Of a stretch of 64,000 bases of DNA, positions 8,844-16,701 are shown in pieces. Each line of letters begins with the position of its first letter. Position 1 is the first letter of the stretch. Made by a program: the position numbers and the translations under genes. A model generated the notes under the pieces. That model did no database searches. It saw only the letters and a program-made list of their open reading frames with translations, and was not told where the DNA came from. Source of the stretch: Streptomyces sp. RFCAC02. Its GTDB lineage: Bacteria; Actinomycetota; Actinomycetes; Streptomycetales; Streptomycetaceae. The stretch is taken from positions 1,777,501-1,841,500 of the forward strand of contig NZ_SAUH01000001.1 in NCBI RefSeq assembly GCF_004193175.1. The letters are read 5' to 3'.

Positions 8844-10836
8844 CACTGCCCTGCCCGTCGACGTGCGGCGCCGTGGAAGCGGGGAACAGTGACGTTTCAC
8901 GGGCCGCAAGGCTGATGCGTTCCATGGCGAGGAAGATGTAGGAAGCCGCGCCCAGGCGGCGCAGGGCCTGCTCGTCAAGTGGAAGGTGCCAGGGGGTCTG
9001 GGTCGCAGCTCGGATGCGTTCTTGCAGGTTGACCTGTGCGATGTGTGAGGCGAGGCGCTGTGCGAAGCGGCCCTTGCCGAGGGCGCCGATCCGCTTGAGC
9101 ATCTTTTTCCGTAGCTCAAGGTCGACGGTCGTGCTCCGTTCGTTGGCGACCCCGCGGCTCACGTCGTCTCGCGCGGTGGTGCTGGTGTTCAGCTCCTCGA
9201 AAGCCTGGAGGATCTCTTCGCCAAACAGGGAACACAGGTCGGTCTCTAGGGTCTGGGCGCCGATGTAGATGCCGTGGCCCTGGAGCTCCGCCGCGAGGGG
9301 ATCGCGGGTCGTTTTGTAGTCGGCTGCACCGGTCTCCGGAAGGAGAGCGATCTGGGCCAGGAGTGCCTCGCCGCGGGATTCCTCCGGGTGGAGTTTCGCG
9401 CCCCGCTTCAGGCCGGCTTCCCGCACACCACGCTTGTCGGCGGCGGCGTCTCCGTCGGTGACGACCACATGGGCGGTGTCAAGGCCCGTCGGGCCGAGGA
9501 GCACCCGGTAGGGCTTGAAGTCGGTGCCGTGGGCGCTGGCCACCACGGTGCCGTAGGCGTCGAGGTCGAACCCGGCGGCTTGGGCCAGGGCGGGGAGGAT
9601 GTACAGCTCGGCCAGTCCTTCGACCAGCACCACGGCGGAGGCGAAGAGGATCTCGGCACGGCTGACGTCGAGGTAGCGCTCTAGGTCCGCGGCTTCCTCG
9701 CTGCTGACGGGGAGGGCGGCCGTGGTGGCGCCGGTCGTGCCGTTCTCCGTGGCGCGCAGCACGATGAAGGAACGGACCGGGGCGACGGCGGCGATGTGAG
9801 GGCTGTGGGTGGTGAGGATGAGCGACGGCCCGGTGCGCAGCAGATACCGGAAGAGGTGCCGCTGGAGTGTGACGTGGAGGTGTGCTTCGGGCTCTTCCAC
9901 GGCGACCAGGGGGGCGATGAATTCCTCGTCGAGTCGCTGCTGGCTGAGGGCTTCCAGCAGCAGCCCGAGGTAGATGACATTGGCGCTGCCCAGGCTGGTG
10001 TCGGAGATGCTCCTGCGGCGGGCCGCGTCGAAGAACAGACGTACGGCGCGTATCAATTCGTCCGGCTTGGAGGAGGCGAAGCCGAGGGTGGGCTGGGGGG
10101 CCAGGCGCGGCCCGAACATGTCTCCCAGCCGGTCCGTCAGGTGCTCCTCCAGCTTGGTCACGTTGTCGTCCTCGGTGAGCTGGTGGACAGCGGTGGCGAT
10201 CGCCGAGGCGGTGGCTTCCAGGTTCACCGGGTCCAGGGGAAGTCGTTCGAGGAGATCCCGCATCGGGCTGCGCCGCCAGTTGTGCAGATCTGCTTCGGCG
10301 TCGCGCAGGGCGGGCAGAACGCGCAGGGCCACCTCGCGGCGGATGGCGCGCACGTCATTGGTCTTGCCGTCGTCTTCGCCGGCGCCGGCGCCGGCGAAGA
10401 CGACGACGTCGTAGTCCTTGGCGGTCAGCGGCCGGCCGGTGGGTTGCACCCGTGGGCCGTCGGTGGTTGCTACTTCTGTGCGCGGGGCGAAGCGGTAGGT
10501 CAGCCGGGCTACGTAGGGATCGAAACCCACCGCGGCGCTGGATAGGAGGCTCTTGGCGTCGTCGTCGTCGTCGAAGCCGCGCAGCTCGACCACGATGGTC
10601 ACTTCTGCTCCGCCGGCGAGGCCTGCGGAGTGCCCTTCCCAGACGTCTTCCTCGCGCAGCATGCGCCGGGCGTCGGAGACGGACGGGTCGAGGACCAGGC
10701 GGATCGCTTCCAACAGATTCGACTTGCCGACGCCGTTCTCACCGACGATCACCGCGTGGGCGGGAAAGTCGTCGATGACCAAGTGCTGGAAGTTGCGGAA
10801 GTTGCGTATCTCGATCCGCGAAATGTGCAGGCCCAT
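8830..10836 (-). CDS. gajA: OLD-family ATPase/TOPRIM nuclease, Gabija GajA-like
   Basis: The 668-aa product has an N-terminal ABC-type ATPase half with Walker A (GENGVGKSNLLEAI, about residue 32), Walker B and an H-loop-like segment (VAVEEPEAHLH, TTHSPHIAAV). The C-terminal TOPRIM half has the glutamate motif VVLVEGLAELYILPALA and a DGDAAAD acidic motif, which bind metal for DNA cleavage. ATG 10836 is preferred: AGGGGA lies 5 nt upstream, and the ATG at 10854 includes that site. It is the first gene of a two-gene operon with the UvrD-like helicase. The pairing supports a Gabija-type defence function, and key residues look intact. Class 2 OLD nuclease is the safer family name. Confidence 0.85.
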   Translation of the reverse strand: MGLHISRIEIRNFRNFQHLVIDDFPAHAVIVGENGVGKSNLLEAIRLVLDPSVSDARRMLREEDVWEGHSAGLAGGAEVTIVVELRGFDDDDDAKSLLSSAAVGFDPYVARLTYRFAPRTEVATTDGPRVQPTGRPLTAKDYDVVVFAGAGAGEDDGKTNDVRAIRREVALRVLPALRDAEADLHNWRRSPMRDLLERLPLDPVNLEATASAIATAVHQLTEDDNVTKLEEHLTDRLGDMFGPRLAPQPTLGFASSKPDELIRAVRLFFDAARRRSISDTSLGSANVIYLGLLLEALSQQRLDEEFIAPLVAVEEPEAHLHVTLQRHLFRYLLRTGPSLILTTHSPHIAAVAPVRSFIVLRATENGTTGATTAALPVSSEEAADLERYLDVSRAEILFASAVVLVEGLAELYILPALAQAAGFDLDAYGTVVASAHGTDFKPYRVLLGPTGLDTAHVVVTDGDAAADKRGVREAGLKRGAKLHPEESRGEALLAQIALLPETGAADYKTTRDPLAAELQGHGIYIGAQTLETDLCSLFGEEILQAFEELNTSTTARDDVSRGVANERSTTVDLELRKKMLKRIGALGKGRFAQRLASHIAQVNLQERIRAATQTPWHLPLDEQALRRLGAASYIFLAMERISLAARETSLFPASTAPHVDGQGSDAGE

Positions 10837-10926
10837 GCGTCCCCTTCTGGCCATCTCGTGCGATGTGTTGATTCATCATTCCAGGGCCGCATGCGTCGGC
10901 GGGCGAATTCCCGGTGTCCGGGAACC

Positions 10927-11899
10927 TCAGTCCCGCCTGACAGGCGATTCTGTCGTGCCTCCGGCTCCTTCACAGCAACTGCTAGGTGTGAGAGCAGTCC
11001 GGCGACGGACTGGGCGGTATCGGACATGTGCTCGCGACGACCGTGGTGGCGGGCGAGGGTCCGCCAGTTTTCCAGGTGGGCGTTGGCGTCCTCGACCCGG
11101 ATGCGACGCGAGGAGTGCGCCTTGCGCTGTCATTGGTACATCTCCTCGTACCGGTCCGGCGGGTTCCTCTTGAACTTGCGGTGCGGTGGCGTCACCACGC
11201 GGCCGCCGGTCTGCGCGCCCAGCCCCTGAAAGCCGGCGTCGGCGAGGATCTCCACGCCTGGCCCCTCGGCCAGGAGCTCGACCAGGCCCAACTGCCGGGC
11301 ATGGGTGATATCCGCGCAGCTTGCCGGCACGGCCGGGCCGCAGAACAGCAGGCGTCCCTCGGCGTCCGTGACGACCATGGACTTGACTGCGTTCTGCTCG
11401 TTCTTGCCGGAGATGAACTTCCCGCGGTCCTTGCGCCCGGCCGCCGGACGACGCACCCGGATCTCGGTGCCATCGATGATCCCGGTCTGACCGCTCGCGC
11501 CGAGATGGTCGACGACCTCGCGGCGAGCGTGCGCAGTCGGACGTCGGGCGCGACGGTGCAACCCCGAATCGCCAGCAGTGGTTGTACTTCACCGATTGCG
11601 CGCGTGATGGCGGAGCGGTCCACGGCGAACCAGCAGGCCAGTACGTCGTGGGTGGCACCGTGCCGGAGGTGGATGAGGGTGGCCAACAGGCGATCGACGA
11701 AGACCAGCTTGTGCCTCGCCCCGGCACCGACGGCCCGACGGCGAGGGCGTGACGTCAACACGGCCCGGTGCCGCTCGTGCCACAACGGACCAACTTGAGC
11801 GATGAGTTCAGCGAACACATTAGGCGTCAGCCCCGTGATCCGCCGACTTCGAACGATCGCTGCATGTACCTGACTCCCCACTACCCGCTCCAAGATCAA
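10927..11899 (-). pseudogene. Degenerate IS5-type transposase
   Basis: From ATG 11899 the frame reads ITGLTPNVFAELIAQVGPLW, then RHGATHDVLACWFAVDRS, typical of Streptomyces IS5-like HTH/DDE transposases. Around 11520 the sense continues in another frame (HLGASGQTGIIDGTEIRV, GRKDRGKFISGKNEQNAVK, ILADAGFQGLG), giving the DDE core. A TGA at about 11130 interrupts before the C-terminal piece (RKAHSSRRIRVEDANAH). One frameshift plus one nonsense codon make it inactive unless the shift is programmed. It lies between gajA and the distal CRISPR relic, so IS remains flank the Gabija-like pair on both sides. Confidence 0.75.
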
Positions 11900-11946
11900 C
11901 GATCACGGTTTCGAAGCGCCACCGCCAACCATGCACGAGCTCGTTA

Positions 11947-12152
11947 GTCGTCATCGCCCCTGCGAGGGGTACCAACTGCTCCCCCTCGGTCTGGCGTCCT
12001 CATCGGCGCCGTGGGGGGCCAACGCGCCCTTCCTGGCCCGTCAGGCTGCAGCCGGGCAGATTCACATCTCCGCTTCGAGGGCACCTCGATGCCCGGCAGG
12101 GAACCGCGGGACTGATGATCGTCCTCATCATTCCTGTGAGGCGAGGGCCAAC
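11947..12152 (+). CRISPR. Distal CRISPR relic with four decaying repeats
   Basis: The same repeat as the main array reappears 5.5 kb downstream in the same orientation. Copy 1 (11947-11976) has one mismatch. Copy 2 (11996-12023) is 28 nt and degenerate. Copy 3 (about 12060-12088) is heavily mutated but keeps CATC, CCGCTTCGAGGG-like and ACC positions. Copy 4 (12121-12152) has lost several positions. The gaps are 19, 36 and 32 nt; the 36-nt gap matches an intact spacer. Decay increasing to the right fits the oldest, trailer-side part of a formerly longer array. Confidence 0.8.
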
Positions 12153-12385
12153 TGTGCCCCCCAGGTCGAGCCCTCTTCGAGGACGAGGGCATCGGAGGCA
12201 ACCCGCACGACCAGGGACTCGTGCCGTAGTCGAAACGTTGAGCGTTCAGCAGCTCGCAGACATCCGGTCCCGGACCCGCGGCGATATTTCACTCTTTCCA
12301 GTGACGCGCCAATATTCACCACCCGGGCCATTTACATAGGAAAATGGCGTCCGAACGTTCACCCCTTACACCTTGCGAGGCGTTT

Positions 12386-12784
12386 ATGGCCGTTCCCTCT
12401 CTCCTGGCTGGCTTGCACGATGCGTTGGGCAGCGATCAGCCCATCGACGTACTCAATGCCAGTTGGGAAGCGTTCGATCTGGGGGAGCGTGCCGCCGATG
12501 CGGTCGCCTGGGCGGAGGGGTTCGACGAGCTCCAGGCGCTCTATGCCGCCGAGAGGTGCGCTGCGGGGCGAGCCATGTTCTTCCCTCCCCAGGCGAGCAC
12601 CTCCCCGACACTGCCCGATCCCCCTGAAGAGGCCCTGAGGGCCGCCGCGGAACTTCTACGGCATGTCCATCGGGCGCTCACCGCGCTGAGTGGCAACGCT
12701 GAGGTGCCGGGGGAGACGGCGCTCAGCGCTGCAGCTCTTGCGTTGGAGGCGGCGCAGTCGCTCGAGTCGATCCGGGCGTCCTGA
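12386..12784 (+). CDS. Hypothetical protein, first gene of the DUF1173-locus operon
   Basis: The 132-aa product is acidic and predicted to be mostly helical. I do not recognise a family. ATG 12386 has GCGAGG 5 nt upstream and is preferred to ATG 12344, where AGGA is only 2 nt away. The stop is 3 nt before the next gene's GTG, so the two are almost certainly cotranslated. It is the promoter-proximal member of a three-gene set ending in a DUF1173-like protein. The 233 nt upstream, beginning at the last CRISPR relic, presumably hold the promoter; no other feature is visible there. Confidence 0.65.
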   Translation: MAVPSLLAGLHDALGSDQPIDVLNASWEAFDLGERAADAVAWAEGFDELQALYAAERCAAGRAMFFPPQASTSPTLPDPPEEALRAAAELLRHVHRALTALSGNAEVPGETALSAAALALEAAQSLESIRAS

Positions 12785-12787
12785 CGC

Positions 12788-14443
12788 GTGCCGGCAACCC
12801 TCAGTTCGGCATTCGACGCTTCCGTCGAGGCACTGCGTGCGGCGACGCGGTCTCTCCCCGCCTTCCCCGAGCCGGGTCAGGCCCGCACGCTCCTCTTCCA
12901 GGCGCAGGAGTTCTTCGCCGGCCTGCGCGCCTACCCCGACGTCTTCGCCCGGGACGCCGCGAAGGCGCCGGGGCCTGGCTCGTTGATGAGCCGACCCCTC
13001 GCCGACATCCGGACCTACTTCGCGGTCGCGGATCGCCATGTGGCCGAAGCCCTGGCGCGGTCGTCGGTGAACAGCGGGCCGGCCGGCGAACCCGCCATCC
13101 ACCTCCAGGTCGCGGCAACCCATCTCGGGGCCTCCCGAGACCTGATGAGGACCCATCGCGGCCCCGACGGCGATCCAGTAACGCCGTACCTTTACCTCTT
13201 GGCCAGCGGCGGCGCGCAGAGGTATGTCTTCTTCCGTGTGACCGACCTGGCGTGGGAACTGGGTAGCTTCATCGAGCGCCTGGCCGACATCAGCTACATC
13301 TCCGGAGTGAGCGGCAATCTCCGTCTCGCTCACCAGGCGTTGCACCGTTCCGTGGTCCTCGGGCGGGAGGCCAACAAGGAACGACTGGTGGAGTTCGGCG
13401 AGCTGTCCGTCGCTCCGGCGCTCGCGGTCGGTCCTACGCCTCAGCCAGACCTTCCGAGTGCCCTGGATCGCATCGGAGAGGAGTGCGACCGCGTCATCCG
13501 CGCTGTGTTCCAGGCAAGCCGCAGGACGGGAACTCCGCTCAGTGGCTCGGATCTCCGGCAGATCGGGCGCAGCCTCGCGCACGGCCACCTGCTCATCGGC
13601 CGGCTCCTCCTGCACCTCGCCGGTGATCAGCCCCCCGAACTCGCCGATCGCCTGCGGCGCACGGCCGGCGGCCTGCGCGAGGTGGCACAGGGTTGGCAGC
13701 TAGTCACGGACGCTCTCCGGAGCGTTGTCGATCTCACCGACCCTCGCGAACACCCGGCACTGCCGCGCTTCAGCGACATCCACATTCGCACCGGACAGGT
13801 GGCCTTGATGCCCCGGACCCAGCCACATCCGGCCACCATCAGCGTCCACACGGCGAGCCTGTGCGTCGGCCAGCTCCTGTACGGCCCCCGCTGGGACCCC
13901 ACCATGCCGCCCCCGCAGCCCCGGCTCAGTGCCGACATCCTCAACACCGTCCGGATCGGTCCGCTGCTGCGCGACCTCCACCGCCTACCGGCCCTCGGCC
14001 AGCATTTCGCTCAGGCAGCCCCCTACCTCCTCGACGAGATCAAGCACAACCTCGTCACTCACTCCGGCCGTCGCCCCTCACCGAGAACCCGCTGGTTTGC
14101 CCTCTCGGCCGACCGTCTCGACCACCTCCTCGACGTCTTCCACGCTGCCGCTGACAACGCCAAACGAGGCGCCCAGTTGATGGCCGGCGCGGCCATGGCT
14201 GTGGGAGCCGATACGCCACGAGCACGTCTCGACGCGCTCGTTCGCCACATGGTCGCTCCCGGCCCGCCTCCGCCACCCCTTCCCGCAAGCCGGGCGTTCG
14301 CGAAGGCGCAAGAGCGCTGGATGCCCGCCCACCGCATGCCGGTCGCCCGCCGAGGCCTCGTACGCAACCAGGGGCTCACCGACCAACACTCCGAAAGGCT
14401 GCCCGGCGCACACACCCCGCCCCCTCGGCGCCCGACCCTGTGA
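12788..14443 (+). CDS. Hypothetical 551-aa helical protein, DUF1173-locus operon
   Basis: The GTG start lies 3 nt after the preceding stop. The product shows no signal peptide, membrane segment, Walker motif or nuclease motif that I can identify. It looks helical throughout, with a Pro-rich tail (PPPPLPASRAF and GAHTPPPRRPTL). The stop overlaps a GTG at 14440 in a GTGA junction leading into the DUF1173-like reading frame. Position between a small protein and a nuclease-like gene, next to other defence genes, makes a defence role plausible; this is inference from context only. Confidence 0.65.
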   Translation: MPATLSSAFDASVEALRAATRSLPAFPEPGQARTLLFQAQEFFAGLRAYPDVFARDAAKAPGPGSLMSRPLADIRTYFAVADRHVAEALARSSVNSGPAGEPAIHLQVAATHLGASRDLMRTHRGPDGDPVTPYLYLLASGGAQRYVFFRVTDLAWELGSFIERLADISYISGVSGNLRLAHQALHRSVVLGREANKERLVEFGELSVAPALAVGPTPQPDLPSALDRIGEECDRVIRAVFQASRRTGTPLSGSDLRQIGRSLAHGHLLIGRLLLHLAGDQPPELADRLRRTAGGLREVAQGWQLVTDALRSVVDLTDPREHPALPRFSDIHIRTGQVALMPRTQPHPATISVHTASLCVGQLLYGPRWDPTMPPPQPRLSADILNTVRIGPLLRDLHRLPALGQHFAQAAPYLLDEIKHNLVTHSGRRPSPRTRWFALSADRLDHLLDVFHAAADNAKRGAQLMAGAAMAVGADTPRARLDALVRHMVAPGPPPPPLPASRAFAKAQERWMPAHRMPVARRGLVRNQGLTDQHSERLPGAHTPPPRRPTL

Positions 14444-15299
14444 CCGACGAGAGGACCGATCGCTGCTCCGCCCAACGACCGCAGTCCGCAGCGGCGAGAG
14501 GACCATCCTGGTTCGCCTCGCCGACCGCACCGCACCGCTCACCGCCGTCCGGAACAGTCCCGCCCGCTATGTCCGTCTGCTCGATCGGGCCAAGTCCGAG
14601 GTGGGGCACGCCGAGTGTCTCTGTCAGCCCCGCGGCCTCAAGCTGGTGGTGCGCGTCCGGGCCGGCCGATACCACCTCGCCGGATGGCCTGACGACGGCC
14701 ACCACCACGCCCCGGACTGCCCCTTCCACAAGACGGCCCCGAGCCTTAGGGGTTGTCTTCAAATGTCAGGCCCACATCAGGAGCGAGGCGAGGGTGACGG
14801 CTGCTTGGTAGGACTCGATGGTCTTGTCGTAGCGGGTGGCGATGCCTCGCCATTGCTTCAAGCGGTTGAAACAGCGTTCGACTTCGTTGCGCTGCTTGTA
14901 GAGGCGTTTGTCGAAGGCTGGCGGTCGTCCGCCGCGGCTGCCGCGCCGGAGCCGGTTGCGGATCTGGTCGGCCCGTTCCGGGATGGTGTGGCCGATGCTC
15001 CGCTGCCTGAGCCAGTCGCGGATGGCCCTGGAGCTGTAGCCCTTGTCGCCCAGGATGTGGTCGGGCCGGTTCCGTGGCCGTCCCGGGCCGAGGCGAGGCA
15101 CCCGTATCGCCTCCATCACGGTCGTGAACTGGGTGCAGTCGTTGGTGTTCCCGCCAGTGACGGTGAAGGCGAGCGGACGCCCCACAGCATCGCACGCCAG
15201 GTGGATCTTGCTGGTCAGGCCACCTCTGGAGCGTCCGAGCGCGGGGTCGCGGAGCCCCGTTACCTTCTTCGTGGCCTCGCAAGGAGGCTCCCGGCCTTC

Positions 15300-15498
15300 G
15301 GCCCCGGTATGACTTGAGCCCCCAGTCGAGATGATCGAAAAGGTGGTGTCGCCGGTGTCGGAGGCATTGGCAGAGCGCTGATTAGAGGCACGAGCGCCGA
15401 TCCCTCAGCCGGGTACGGCAGTCTCTTCGTAACGTGGATGCCGGCATGCTGATGCCGCAGGTGAGGCCGGGGAACAGGTGAGGGCGGGAGCGACGGTC
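15300..15498 (+). ncRNA. Candidate IS110 bridge RNA region
   Basis: IS110 elements are known to express a structured RNA from the long non-coding end, with one loop pairing to the target and another to donor DNA. Here that end is the 199 nt before the recombinase. I infer the RNA from position and have not folded it. The target loop would be expected to pair with the IS5 sequence around 15299/16715. Confidence 0.45.
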
Positions 15499-16701
15499 GT
15501 GACGGATGAATCTGTCATCGGTGTCTATCTGGGGCTGGATGTCGGCAAGGGCGAACATCACGCCGCCGCTGTCAATCGCGCTGGGAAGAAGGTGTTCGAC
15601 AAGCCGTTGCCCAACAGCGAGCCGAGGCTGCGGGAGCTGTTCGACAAGCTGCGGGCCAAGCACGGGACCGTGCTGGTGGTCGTCGACCAGCCGGCTTCCA
15701 TCGGAGCTCTGCCCCTGACAGTCGCCCGGGATGCAGGCTGCCAGGTCGCCTACTTGCCCGGGCTGACCATGCGGCGGATCGCCGATCTTTACCCTGGTGA
15801 AGCCAAGACCGATGCCCGTGACGCGTTCATCATCGCGGACGCTGCCAGAGCGATGCCCCACACCCTGCGGGCAGTCGATCCCGCTGATGAGACGGTCGCC
15901 GAGCTCGCGATGATCGCGGGCTTCGACGACGACCTGGCGGGCGAGTCCACCCGGATCGCCAACCGGCTCCGCGGCCTGCTCACTCAGATCCATCCATCAC
16001 TGGAACGGGTCTTGGGCCCACGGATTCAGCACCCGGCCGTGCTCAGGCTGCTGGAGCGGTTCGGTTCCCCGGCTCAGATTCGCAAAGCCGGAAGGCGACG
16101 ACTGGTCACTCTGATACGGCCGAAGGCACCGCGGATGGCCGAGCGGCTGGTGGAGGACATCTTCACCGCACTCGACGAACAGACCGTCGTCGTCCCGGGC
16201 ACCGACGCGGCCGCACTGATCGTCCCCAGCCTCGCCAGTTCCCTCACGTCCGTCCTTGACCAGCGCAAACTCCTCGCAGCAAGGATCGAAGAGCTTCTGG
16301 AGGCCCACCCTCTTTCCCCAGTCCTGATCTCGATGCCTGGCATCGGGGTCAGGACCGCAGCCCGAACCCTCATCGACGTCGGTGACGGCAGCGGCTTCGC
16401 CACCGCCGGCCACCTCGCCGCCTACGCCGGCCTGGCACCCGTGACAAGGAGCTCCGGCTCCTCCATCCGCGGTGAACATCCTTCACGACGCGGCAACAAG
16501 CAGCTCAAACGGGCCTTCTATCTGGCCGCATTCGCCTCGCTCTCCCAGCCCGAGTCCCGTGCTTATTACGACCGGAAACGCCGCGAGGGCAAACACCATG
16601 TCGCAGCCCTCGTCGCACTCGCCCGACGCCGCATCGACGTCCTCTTCGCAATGCTCCGAGACGGCACCTTCTACCAGTCACCCGCCCCGGCTACAGCTTG
16701 A
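15499..16701 (+). CDS. IS110-family transposase/recombinase
   Basis: The roughly 400-aa product has the N-terminal RuvC-like DEDD domain (YLGLDVGKGEHHAA with the first Asp; KTDARDAFIIADAAR with the later acidic residues) and the C-terminal Tnp domain with the conserved serine region (SSGSSIRGEHPSRRGNKQLK). SMPGIGVRTA is a typical HhH-like segment of the family. GTG 15499 has GGGAG about 9 nt upstream and begins just before the conserved domain; GTG 15478 is the alternative. The gene appears intact, so this copy could be active. Confidence 0.9.
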   Translation: MTDESVIGVYLGLDVGKGEHHAAAVNRAGKKVFDKPLPNSEPRLRELFDKLRAKHGTVLVVVDQPASIGALPLTVARDAGCQVAYLPGLTMRRIADLYPGEAKTDARDAFIIADAARAMPHTLRAVDPADETVAELAMIAGFDDDLAGESTRIANRLRGLLTQIHPSLERVLGPRIQHPAVLRLLERFGSPAQIRKAGRRRLVTLIRPKAPRMAERLVEDIFTALDEQTVVVPGTDAAALIVPSLASSLTSVLDQRKLLAARIEELLEAHPLSPVLISMPGIGVRTAARTLIDVGDGSGFATAGHLAAYAGLAPVTRSSGSSIRGEHPSRRGNKQLKRAFYLAAFASLSQPESRAYYDRKRREGKHHVAALVALARRRIDVLFAMLRDGTFYQSPAPATA

